From Chara braunii (Eukaryota; Streptophyta; Charophyceae; Charales; Characeae), in contig BFEA01000100.1 of assembly GCA_003427395.1 (NCBI GenBank), forward strand, positions 1,082,146-1,110,859: a DNA stretch of 28,714 nt, given 5' to 3'. The translations under genes and the position numbers were made by a program. Numbering within the stretch: the stretch's first letter is position 1; every line of letters begins with the position of its first letter. The notes under the pieces were generated by a model. The model made no database searches. It saw only the letters and a program-made list of their open reading frames with translations, and was not told where the DNA came from. Shown here piece after piece: positions 17,931-27,099 of this stretch.

Positions 17931-19183
17931 GGGCTAGGGAGACGATGTCTGCACTAATGTCCTCGTTGGGAACTACCGCAACATGCGTCTGGCCGGTTCT
18001 AAAATAAATAAAATAATTTACTGTCCGGTGAGTCACCTAGACTACCTATCAAGCGACATCAACAACACCTACATAGAACTGATTAGTTCTGTTCAGAAGC
18101 TTTGAGGAAAACTGATTATGGTAACTTACAGTCCTACTCTAGGTTGCCTATTAGGTGTCCACAGTCTGTCAACCAACTAATCAAAAATAAAAATAGACTA
18201 ATGTGAGCAGATGTATGCGCAATGGGTAAAGTAGTGATGTTCCGTTGAGTTCACAATTGGAATCCCCTTCCCCTGTATCAAACGTACCTATGAGCATCAT
18301 CATGCGACAATGTTTAAGGTGTGCAACCACGACCCACCCCTTTGCCAAGAAGTATGCTTATGATCAGTCCTGCCCTTTGTTTACCCTTGCGTGCAACGAG
18401 CCTTACGTCTGACTGATATGGCTAATAAAGAGGCAATTTAAGGACAGCCCCCGACAGTCCTCATGAATTCTTTAACGTCGCAATCAGGACGACGATCACA
18501 GCCAGTGGACAGTTCAGACCCCAACCAGAAATGTTTATAGACGGTCTGGGAGTGCCTTCGTAGGACTGGTTCAGTCCGCACACCCCTTCTATCAACGCAA
18601 CAAAGAGCCTCAATGGACAAAGCAACATGGTCTGCGTGTACTACTACCCATGGGTTGGCATGGTGACTGTGACCCGTGCTTTGACCAGGGCCCTTCAGAG
18701 GCACCACCCTCCCATGCCAAATGCGCCACTGAGAAGAATGTCGTCTCTCAAGGTAGAGCGCACACAACTCCTCACCAAAGAAAGGACGCTCAAGTTCGAC
18801 TCACTTCCTCACGGTAGGAAGAGATCGAGAGGGTAGATAAGGAATGGGAACAACGTACCTGGAGATAGCTGCCCCCAACCACAGATTTCTCACCAATTGG
18901 GCGGACGTGCAATTCGATGACATGTCATTAGCCTCGGTACCACCCACAACGCAATGCAGTGCCACCTCAACCAGAATGCCACGTCAGCATATTCTCATCA
19001 TCACACATACACCCGCTGTCGCCACAGCTCCCACGCTGTCGCCACAACCTTCCAACGATCGACCCCTCTACCTGGGCCCCGCGCAATCAAACCACCGCCA
19101 AAGTATACTTACTGCACATGAAGCATCGTCAGCGCACCAAGTAACAATGTCGCCGGTGCCAGGTAAACGGCAATCACGAACCA
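17931..19183 (-). other. Chromovirus 5' leader
   Basis: About 1.25 kb lies between the PBS and the Gag ATG, long for a Ty3/gypsy leader. No protein family is recognised in any frame; open frames at 18438-18767 (minus) and 18844-19212 (plus) have no domain, and the second starts with a non-ATG-supported context and overlaps the PBS. The packaging signal and dimerisation sequences would be expected here but I cannot identify them. Confidence 0.6.
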
Positions 19184-19195
19184 GCTCTGATACCG
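19184..19195 (-). promoter_or_regulatory. Primer-binding site for initiator-Met tRNA
   Basis: The minus strand reads CGGTATCAGAGC three bases inside the 5' LTR. It matches the common plant PBS TGGTATCAGAGC, complementary to the 3' end of initiator-Met tRNA, except for its first base. This is where minus-strand cDNA synthesis starts. Confidence 0.9.
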
Positions 19196-19198
19196 AAT

Positions 19199-20316
19199 TG
19201 CAAGGAATATGAGTGTGAACGATATACAGAAAACCAAGTTGCGAAATCACACAAATGTCCAAGCAGTTATGTCCAAGAAGAGAGTACAAATGCACCGAGA
19301 AAACCATCCATATAGGGCAATACAATGAAGTAATGAGTCAATTTCCAAAGCCTGTAGGCCACACCAACACATAATTCGAAGTCGCTCCTCTCTGTCTGGC
19401 GCCCAACGCCCAGCCTACTCTACCTGACTATCCTATGTACAACTGTGTTCATGCAACAGGCCCACTTCGACACTCGAAGACCAATGTACATGACTATCAA
19501 CCATAGTCAACCTCTCTTCATGCACCAGATACGTATCTCGTCACCCTCAATCAGACCTTGATTACCCCACTTTGCACCTCCTTCCCTGAAGACCACCTGA
19601 TCGCCCGCTATACCCCCTGGCGCTCAGCAGCCCGACTATGGCTGCCTGTGCCCCGCTGCCTTGCAACACCCCACCTCACCACTACACGTCCCGTCAGCGC
19701 CCTTGGCAGCAGCGCAGCATCAAGCGATAATGCAGCAGCACTTCCGCATTGCCTGCACTGGCCAGAATGCAAGGCCTGGGCTGCCTCACTTCATTTATTG
19801 AAGTGGCAACCTCCCGGATGCTGCGTGTGGCCTGGCTGGAAGCTTCCAGTAGCTTCTGGTTGGGCCTCAGACCCTGTGCCCAGGCCCGAGATTACAGTTG
19901 AGGGTCTGGGCCCTTTTCAGTTGGGGACGACCTGAGTCTCTGAACTTGGGCTATTTGCTGCATCTGTGCAGGGCTCCCCAGCACGTACGTTGACAATGTT
20001 GCTTTTCCAAAGGCCGATGGCCTGCTTCCCAATGTATTGGCCCTGCTTTGTGTGTATGTGCCTAGGCGCAACTGTCAAGGTCTGGGCCAACTGTATGACG
20101 CAACTTAGCAAGGCTCACGCGTCTACCCAACCAACTGGTGTGTTGTGAGAGCCTAAATACCCACATATGGAAATGTCGAATCTTGGCCTCTAACGAATAT
20201 TCAGGCCCGCCTTCACTGAGGGCGGGCACTCGGCTTGCTGGGGCCATTAGCTCAGAACATGTGATGTCTGACACTTAATTGCTCATGAATAAAAGGATTG
20301 AGGCCGGATCCTCACA
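19199..20316 (-). repeat. 5' LTR of the chromovirus
   Basis: Direct repeat of 7164-8270. The minus strand begins TGTGAGGATCCGGCCTCAAT and ends CCTTGCA next to the PBS. The U3 start has TTTTATTCATGAGCAATTAA where the other LTR has an unrelated GC-rich stretch; from TCAGACATCA inward the two agree. Promoter and poly(A) signals were not pinned down. Confidence 0.93.
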
Positions 20317-21210
20317 ATTCCCGGAAAGGAACCACACAAAAGAAGAAAAACCAATTAAGGAAAAACACCCCTTCCTATCAAAACAGTCTAGCCTATTCTC
20401 ACTCAGTCATAACCATTCCGATTCACAAGAAGACCCCTCAAACAACTAAATAAACCCAAAACTACTGCTCCTAGAAACGAGATAACTGCACCTATCCAAC
20501 CAACCAACCCACTAGAGATTACTACTATTTCCATTCCCTTCTACATCCCCAAAAGGAAAGGCTAAAACACCTTACGGTTCCCTCTTTACTTGTGTAGCAG
20601 ACCCTAGGAGCGACCTCAATCATAACACTGTTTCAATAGACCCCTCCAACCATAGGATGCTCCCTCCACTACCCTAAACCCCCGAACTATCTTCCTACTG
20701 CGGAATGAATAGCAACCGAGTGTTCCGGTTGTACGTGCATGCAGTAGGCATGGCCTTAATAACAGTTGTCCATGTATTCTAACCGCTGCTAGTTGATTCC
20801 TTTGTCCCCAAGTTTTCAAGAACCATTGATACTTCCTTCGACCAGGTTGTTTGTTTTTTACCCTTCAAACCCAGTCTACCAGTACTGTCGATCTAAGTTG
20901 ATACTTCCTTCGACCAGGTTGTTTGTTTTTTACCCTTCGAACCCAGTCTACCAGTACTGTCGATCTAAGTTGAAAGCGTACTTCCATTTGCATTTGTTGT
21001 TGTGATGTCGCCTCCTCTTAGAAGACCTTGGTATTTCTTCCTTGCCACAAACCCCAGAGTATGATGGACCTTGCTACCTGTGCAATGTAACCCCATCCCT
21101 GTTAGCTGTTCAAGTTTTGTGACAAACACCCCGTCAAAACCCAATCATCACTCCAAACTAGCTCCTTGTTAGTTATCTTATCCCAATGTTGCCTCCACCA
21201 CGACCACAAC
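20317..21210 (-). pseudogene. LINE C 3' coding end and 3' region
   Basis: The minus strand from about 21150 reads QVARSIILWGLWQGRNTKVF, the W..RN.K.F block found near the C terminus of plant LINE ORFs. Then come two copies of a 24-residue block (RSTVLVDWVRRVKNKQPGRR), encoded by a 72-base tandem duplication, and KTWGQRNQLAAVRIHG to about 20620. Stops then become frequent; 20317-20600 is T-, A- and G-rich 3' UTR with no tail before the chromovirus LTR. Confidence 0.65.
20826..20969 (-). repeat. 72-bp in-frame tandem duplication in LINE C
   Basis: 20826-20897 and 20898-20969 are identical apart from one base (CAAACCC versus CGAACCC). The period is 24 codons. Such near identity next to heavily decayed sequence means the duplication is much younger than the LINE insertion. 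Confidence 0.95.
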
Positions 21211-22295
21211 AGTTGTGTGACTGGACATTAAAGAAGTAGGTGACGAAGCGTTTATTCCGCTCTCCTACACCGAGGACAACATGTATCTGCATTCATCTTC
21301 CTATTCAATAGCCAAGCAGTAGTTGGAACTATCCCCCGAGTTACCATGTGAATTACCAAGAATACTTAGCAGTTGCCGGAGCTTTCCCAGATGTCTTCTT
21401 CAGAGTCCATCGAGTTTTTCTGTAGCAGAGAACTCAGTTTGGGGGTATAAGAGACCACTGTCAGGGACTCCTGTTTGGGGCCCATATTTTTCCACAACTG
21501 GTCTAAGGCTTGTGGGTCCAAACGAAGTTGCTCCAAGGGTTGTCCTCCACACAGTAGTTCCACTGGCTTACTCATCCGCCATGTTGGTGGGATTTGCACT
21601 CTAACCTGTGCGCCCAACTCCTGCGGCGATCTGGTTGTAGACCCTGTATAGTAGATAAGATTCCCTCCTCTAGGTTGCTCTTTTCATTCCTCTAGGATTA
21701 TGGTGTCGCCTTCATCAGAGATTATGTGGTCATATTCCGCTTCATCCTCCTCCGTGCTTAGCAACTGATACCACGTGCGATCTCCTAAGCCATCCTGGAG
21801 AAGAAGGTTCTTCCATTTTTTCAGAATTGCAGACACTAGGTTCGCTGCCCGTGGTTCCACTTGGCGAAGCCTTCCTAGCTTGACTCTGAGTTCGTCTTCT
21901 GTAAGCCACCTCTCTTCTTGCTTCTCCCAGAGGTCTCCCGTTGTCACAACTCCCTCTTGTATCCACTTCCTTCCAAAGCATCATCTCCCATCCATGGCAT
22001 CGAAGGGTTTCCCTGCCAGATCCAAAATTTTTGGGTTCTCAAACAGGTTTTGTCTGAGAACCACAGTTCTGGTATCCACATTGATTTCTATTGGTTTGAG
22101 CTTCCGCCAAACCTTGAAGATGTCCGTCTACACTTTTGATGAGGAGCTTCTACACAGATATGATTCCATTTTGTACAGATTCAAACATCCTCCCTTCGTA
22201 TCAGATTCCAGTCATATTGCAAAATGTTTTCCGCTAGCCATACCCATGCAACAGAAAAAGTCCCACGAGAAATGAAAGTTGAAAAAACATTCCAT
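21211..22295 (-). pseudogene. LINE C C-terminal domain with zf-RVT-like motif
   Basis: After the palindromic element the frame continues with DIFKVWRKLKPIEINVDTRT, then LFENPKILDLAGKPFDAMDG, GRKWIQEGVVTTGDLWE (near 21950) and ERWLTEDELRVKL, as in LINE C-terminal regions. An acidic tail follows (21684-21760). At about 21215-21300 there is DTCCPRC, then RHLLL, a stop where Cys-flanking sequence is expected, and CPVTQLLWSWW: the CC...H...C zinc-binding block. Several stops, no intact ORF. Confidence 0.75.
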
Positions 22296-22762
22296 AAAAA
22301 AAAAAATTCTTCATATTTATAAATTATCATTCCAATGTTCGTCCAATTCTAAAATTTACAGTTTTATTTGATAAGTTTCCGTCTAAATATGGGTTTTTCC
22401 TTTCAACTACATCTATCTATTCAAGATGGAATGAAAGTCTGGACGACCTTATGAAATGTCTTAATTAAATTTTCATTCTACTACAACAAATATCTTCTGA
22501 TTTAGATTGGATTAACCTATTTGTGATTGAAAATCCTTAGAATGACAGTTCAATTAAAATATTTCATGAAATCATCCAGACTTTCATTCCATCTTTAGCA
22601 TGCAGTTCAAATAAGAAGGGATACCCTATTCTTGGAATGAAAGTTTGCAAGTAAGATGAGAAATTTTAAAATTGGAATGACATTTTTTAAGATGAAATAA
22701 AAAATTAAAATTTAGATTGTAATTTTACTATAGAATTATTATTTAATTTTGAATTTTTTTTT
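22296..22762. mobile_element. AT-rich palindromic MITE-like element within LINE C
   Basis: Both ends carry an A9-11TTC run in inverted orientation. Inside, two 57-base arms (22423-22479 and 22539-22595) are inverted copies matching at 48 of 57 positions, the first 21 without mismatch, around a 59-base loop. Outside these arms, ATCATTCCAA (near 22328) pairs with TTGGAATGAC (near 22673). GGAATGAAAGT recurs near 22428 and 22636 and, inverted, near 22578. LINE C coding sequence lies on both sides, so it is an insertion. No coding capacity; the superfamily is not identified and the exact ends are uncertain by about 15 bases. Confidence 0.65.
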
Positions 22763-24180
22763 CGTTGTGCTCTTTCTTCTCCCGACATAGCAATCGTGAT
22801 CATCCATTTTCCCAATAGAGCAAGGTTGTGAGTGGTCGGATCAGTGACATTCAGACCGCCTTGTAAAAAGGGAGTGGTGACCTTCTTCCATGCTAGTTTC
22901 GAGAGAAATCTCCCCTCTTTCTTGTCTGGACTCCATAATAGTCTGACACTTGCTTCAATAATCTTAGACCAGGTTGCCTTCGTAGACAATCTTATTGTAA
23001 ACACAAACGAAAGAGGGGGAAAGATTGACGTGCTGAGGATCATCGCTCGACCTAAGAGTGAGAAACTATATAACGACCAACATCGTTCAATTTTTGTTTG
23101 TACCCTCCCCAACAAAATGACATCCTTGGTGGGTTGACAGTTCGAAAAAGACACGTGGACCCCCCAATACCGGTCTGCATCGATTTCTTGGATTCTCTTC
23201 ATTCCCCAGTTTGTTCGGAGTTCATAGGATGCAAACAAGAAGTAAATTAACTTGTCTCAGTTAACCCTGGCTTCTGATAGGAGACAATACTGGTTAAGGA
23301 TTACCTTTAAAGTTTTCAACAACTCATCTGTGTTTTGACAGATTGTTAAGAGGTCATTCGCAATTGCTCCTATTACTATCTGAACTTGAGGGTGGATCGT
23401 AAAACCAATTATCTAGGGATGTCTCCTTATGACGTTAAGAACCATCTCCATCTAAATCACGAACAATAATGGGGCCAAGGGGCAACCTTGTCGAAGGGAG
23501 CGAGTCAAGTTGAATTCTTGGACAAGACTCCATTAACCAAAACCGCTGCCGTGGAAAGGGAATACATTACTATCACCCAACAAAGAAAGTTTGACCCGAA
23601 GTTCATTAGTAATAGTGTGGCATGAACAAAGTTCTAATTTACCCTACTATAGGTCCTCTTGAGGTTCAGCATCATAATAGCTATAACCCTATCCTTCTTC
23701 CCTATTATTTTCAGGGCCTCGATAGCCATCATGATGTTGTTCATTATCGAGCGTTCTTTGACGAAGGCATCTTGGTCCGTTGCCACTAATTGTGGGAGGT
23801 GCGAGGCTAGCCGGCAAGCTAAGGCTTTTACCAAGATTTTGTAGCTTACGTTCAAAAAGGATATAGGGTGATAATTCCTTATGTTCTTTGTATCTCATTT
23901 TTTATACAATAAGGAAATAATGCCTCTGGACATATCGGCAGTAAGGCGCCCTCCCATTAGGACCTTGTTGTAGATCTGAAGATGTAGTGGAGCTATCTGT
24001 TGTCACACAACTTTAAAATACTCTATCGGGAGCCCATCATCACTCAGACACTTTCCTTTTGCTAGAATCTGTCTTGCCTCTGTTATTTCCTCCAAGGACA
24101 AAGGTTTGTCTAACTCCGAGTCTGTCTGATTGTGATAGCGATATAGTGGTGTTTTTCCATATATCCCTCCCCTCCCTTAG
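22763..24180 (-). pseudogene. LINE C reverse transcriptase
   Basis: Pre-RT sequence (DKPLSLEEITEARQILAKGK) leads to DDGLPIEYFKVV, a stop, NIRNYHPISFLNVSYKILVK (near 23870), DAFVKERSIMNNIM, a decayed LNLKRTYSRV motif, VLVNGV and SLRQGCPLAPLLFVI. At 23350-23366 the catalytic site reads IANDLL where FADDLL is expected, so the first catalytic Asp is Asn. 22705-23238 holds the thumb: WGVHVSFSNCQPTKDVILLG and LLGRAMILSTSIFPPLSFVF. Stops near 24010 and 23885 and frame changes between 23240 and 23640 add to the decay. Confidence 0.85.
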
Positions 24181-24194
24181 ATCCGTCGGAGACT

Positions 24195-24720
24195 TCCCGA
24201 TCGGCCTGCGGGAGGTAATCGAGGATGTCATACACCCAACACAGACAGGTTTTATGACCAGTAGGAATATACAAGAGAACATCCTTCTGGTAAACGAAGT
24301 AGTTAAACTGACGCAAAGGAATCGGACAAATGCGACCATTATTTTCATTGATTTTGAGAAAGCCTACGACCACGTCGACTGATTTTTCTTGGACAGATGC
24401 CTATAAAAAATGAACTTTGGACCTATCCTTAGGCGTTGGGTGAGGATTCTCCATAACAACGCTACCACTTGTGTACAAGTTAATGGGTCGGTGACACCTC
24501 CATTTAAGCTTCAAAGATCGGTGAGACAAGGAGACCCTATTGCGGCCTACCTCGTTTTAGTCATTATGGAGACACTTTCTGCCAATTTGCGACTCGAATC
24601 AAGATAGCGGATATACCTGAGGAGGCAGTGCGAATCTGTTCCCTTTTTGCTGACGACCTCACTATTATGGCAGAGGCGAAATTACAGAATATGTAGGAAA
24701 TCCAGAGCCTCTGAATAGGT
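24195..24720 (+). pseudogene. LINE D reverse transcriptase fragment
   Basis: REVIEDVIHPTQTGFMTSRN, then IFIDFEKAYDHVD, SVRQGDPIAAYLVLVIM and FADDLTIM (24646-24657). The catalytic Asp pair is intact. Trp after DHVD has become TGA (24379-24381), another stop follows in RCL*KMNFG near 24405, and a frameshift near 24602 separates the palm halves. N-terminal RT motifs are absent. Confidence 0.9.
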
Positions 24721-26215
24721 TTTGTAGAATGTCAGATATGGCTGTCAATTGGGGTCAAAAGACGGTAGGTTGGTGACTACATCACCAAGGAGGTAGGCCC
24801 CCTGAGAACCCCTGTATTACTTGGCTTCCCCTTGATGACCCGCTAAAAATTTTGGGAACATTGGTTACGGCTAAGGGTAAACCAGTCACTAATGACGAAT
24901 GGCTGGTAGAGTCGGCGTACAATAAGCTCGCAGGGTTGAACAACAAACACACTTCAATTTTCGGGCGGGTTTTGGTCATTAACAATGTAGTATTAGCCAC
25001 ACTCTGGTATAAAGCCATACTATGGCCCATGAGCACCGGAGGCCTCAAGGCATTTAAACGACAACTGGCGACCTTTTTATGGAGAGGAGATAACAACATT
25101 CCCCATGCTATTAGTTGGGTAGCATGGGATTCGGTAATCCAGCCAAAGGCCGGAGGGGGGCTTGGAATTGTGAATCCGTCTACATAGTTTCAAACCCTCC
25201 ACTTTCGTTGACTCCGACATCTCATCTTCTCATCATCCTCTCCTTGGGTCTCTCTCGCCTTGACACAAATTGCAGCTCTGGCCCCCGAGGCCCCACCCGA
25301 GACCGACCCTCTAGTGTGGCTCGAAGACAGAAGCTGGAAGCTACCAAGGAAATATAGAAATGGGGACCCCACAAATGAACAATGTTTGCGCCTCCTACGA
25401 GTATGGAGGAAGCTTCCCCCTCCTCATCGCCCAACACCAAATAGGTGGGAGGAAATTTTCAGACAACCCCTGTTTGGTAATAGACTGATCACGGACTGTC
25501 TCGGGCGCATGAGATGTAGTTCAGACTCTCCATGGAAAGGCTGGGTAAAACACGGGGTCAGGAGGGTGGGGGACCTTTGGGACTTGAGTACAAGGAACTG
25601 AAAAAGTGCAGAAAAAATGCGTTCATGGTTGCGATATTTTCATTTCACTTAGGACGCACTTAACGATCTCATTGACAGTTTCCCCCTCCACTGGTACATC
25701 ACCCTCCGGAAGGGTCCTCGTTTGGTAGAAGGAGACTGGGTGGGTTTCCCCAACTGCGAAAATCAAGTAGGGCAGGTTCACTTGGTAGACCAAATGCAGG
25801 TGCTGATCGAAGTCTTCTCCATTCAAAAGGAGGATCAACTACGAGGGAGCAAACAACCCTTTATCTGGAAGGAAAAAAAAAAGAAGTATATTGAGTCAGA
25901 ATTATTTACGAAATTAGAGGATGGAGAGCCTATCAACCCATGACCCCGATTGAGGACCTCCCTTTCTACCCCGAGGAGTGGCACTGGTCCTGGAATGATC
26001 CGAGAAACTCAGGAAATTCAAGCAGGGGGGAAGGGCACGGTCATTAACACTTGCTGGCTTAAAATCTAAGTCAGTATACCGAATGCTCAGATCTAAACGC
26101 AGGCTGCGAGATACTGTAGAAGATAGATGGTATCGCCATCTCAACATGGATCGCGGCTTGATAAAACCCGTAAGAAGGTTTGCGGATTATGGAAAGAGGC
26201 CGGCAAAGGGGCAAG
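24721..26215 (+). pseudogene. LINE D C-terminal region
   Basis: 24852-25187 is an open stretch with LGTLVTAKGKPVTNDEWL, GLNNKHTSIFGRVLVINNVV, TLWYKAILWP and GGGLGIVNPS. 25260-25601 has PLVWLEDRSWKLP, WRKLPPPHRPTPNRWEEIF and SPWKGWVKHGVRRVGDLWD. 25722-25943 and 26083-26210 continue with WVGFPNCENQ, VYRMLRSKRRLRDTVEDRW and YRHLNM. Each aligns with a LINE B segment. Stops at about 25185, 25600 and 25940 split it. The zinc-binding motif that follows in LINE B is missing. Confidence 0.82.
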
Positions 26216-26700
26216 GAGGGGCTGGGGGCGGTGAAAGGTCATCGGTGGCGGCGGAGCGGTACCGGGAGCGCTCCGCCGCCCGGCGTTTGGACGCGATGGC
26301 GGGCCTTGCGGAGAGAGCAGGAACGAGGAGCGGAGGGAGCGCTGCGACGGCAAGATTGACGCGAGGAGGAGGCGGGTGGATGCGACGGCGGGCCTTGCAG
26401 AAAGGGCACGAACGAGGAGCGGCGGGAGCGCTGCGATGGCAAGATTGACGCGAGGAGGTGGTGGGAGAGGGATCAGGAGGTGTGTCTGGACGTCGCTGGG
26501 CGGTGCATCTCGCATCAAGGTCTTACTAGGGAGGAATACGGTGGGTGAGAGAATAGGGGAGGTAAGTAGGGTTTCACGGGCTGGAGGGAGAGGGCTACTA
26601 GGAAGAAGGGGGAGGACGGCATTCGCAACGTGGACACACCCTCATCTCTTCGGGCTACCTGCGAGGGGCGACTGGCAAGCTCAACGGTTTAATCTCGCGA
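26216..26700. repeat. GC-rich segment with an 89-bp tandem repeat
   Basis: Two units of 89 bases (26288-26376 and 26377-26465) share GGCGGGCCTTGC, ACGAGGAGCGG and GCAAGATTGACGCGAGGAGG, about 90% identical. Because 89 is not a multiple of 3 the repeat shifts frame, so the Arg/Gly/Ala-rich open frames across it (26083-26448, 26376-26732) are not a conserved protein. It directly follows the 3' break of LINE D. The rest, to 26700, shows nothing recognisable. Confidence 0.75.
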
Positions 26701-27099
26701 CGTGGTTTGGTATGCTGCGACGACAATCCTAGTTGCGGTCCTATTATCATCATTGTTCGGTCTATTTGGTTGGTTGAATGGTTGTCAATCACAGGCGGCC
26801 GAGTTGCTTGAGAAGTCGATGAAGCGAGGAGGTGAGGTTTGGAGAGGAGGGGGGTGTATTTAGGGTTGTCACGGGTAAGTTGTTTTTCCTCTTCGGTTTG
26901 GCTTAGATGGATTCTGAATGAGGCAATTCTTAGATAGTGTTTGTCTGTCTTGATATCTGTTTGATTTACCACGCACCTACAACTACTATTGCTGAGTTTG
27001 TAGTTCTTATTTCTTTTTCTGGATATGAAATTTTTGTTTGTATTGCTTGTCTGATTCTTGTTATTCATATGATAATTTTACCTGTTTAGCATCTTCTTG
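26701..27099. other. Unassigned DNA inside the right arm
   Basis: About 400 bases, becoming AT-rich towards 27000. A minus-strand open frame (26655-27068) is Asn/Lys/Thr-rich without a domain. It lies at the place equivalent to 2951-3100 at the left, but I see no convincing match between the two. Confidence 0.4.

Larger units (their letters stand above)
7164..20316 (-). mobile_element. Ty3/gypsy chromovirus, interrupted by LINE B
   Basis: A complete-length but dead LTR retrotransposon. In minus-strand order it has the 5' LTR, a PBS for initiator-Met tRNA, a long leader, gag, a zinc knuckle, protease, RT, RNase H, integrase, a chromodomain, a polypurine tract and the 3' LTR. The domain order (RT-RH-IN) and C-terminal chromodomain define a Ty3/gypsy chromovirus. 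Without the 4.7-kb LINE B it would be about 8.5 kb. Pol has several in-frame stops and frameshifts. The LTRs differ at about 6% of positions over the first 290 bases by eye count, so the insertion is old. The 5 bases on each side (7159-7163 and 20317-20321) do not match, so no target-site duplication survives. Confidence 0.9.
20317..24180 (-). mobile_element. LINE C, 5'-truncated LINE of a second family
   Basis: Minus-strand order: the pre-RT segment (LSLEEITEARQILAKGK near 24080), RT, C-terminal region, zinc-binding motif and 3' region, which is cut by the chromovirus LTR at 20316. Its RT (DAFVKERSIMNN, SLRQGCPLAP) differs clearly from that of LINEs B and D, so it is another family. A 467-bp palindromic element interrupts it at 22296-22762. 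No endonuclease domain is present on the 5' side, where LINE D begins. Its tail is probably the T16 at 7133-7148. Many stops and frameshifts show it is old. Confidence 0.82.
24195..26215 (+). mobile_element. LINE D fragment, same family as LINE B
   Basis: Plus-strand LINE starting within RT, directly beside the 5' end of LINE C, head to head. It runs through RT and the C-terminal region and stops matching LINE B just before the zinc-binding motif, at about 26215, where a GC-rich repeat begins. No poly(A) tail is present, so both ends are missing. Conserved blocks shared with LINE B (HPTQTGF, WEEI...QPLFGN, SPWKGWVK, VYRMLR) give clear but not recent identity. Confidence 0.85.

Noticed and set aside
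18844-19212. 122-codon plus-strand frame antisense to the chromovirus leader, crossing the PBS
   Set aside because: No domain, only one copy to judge, overlaps functional minus-strand signals; probably chance in C-rich DNA.
24110-24400. LINE C plus LINE D as one twin-primed, inverted insertion
   Set aside because: Both halves contain RT and C-terminal parts, and their RT motifs belong to different families.
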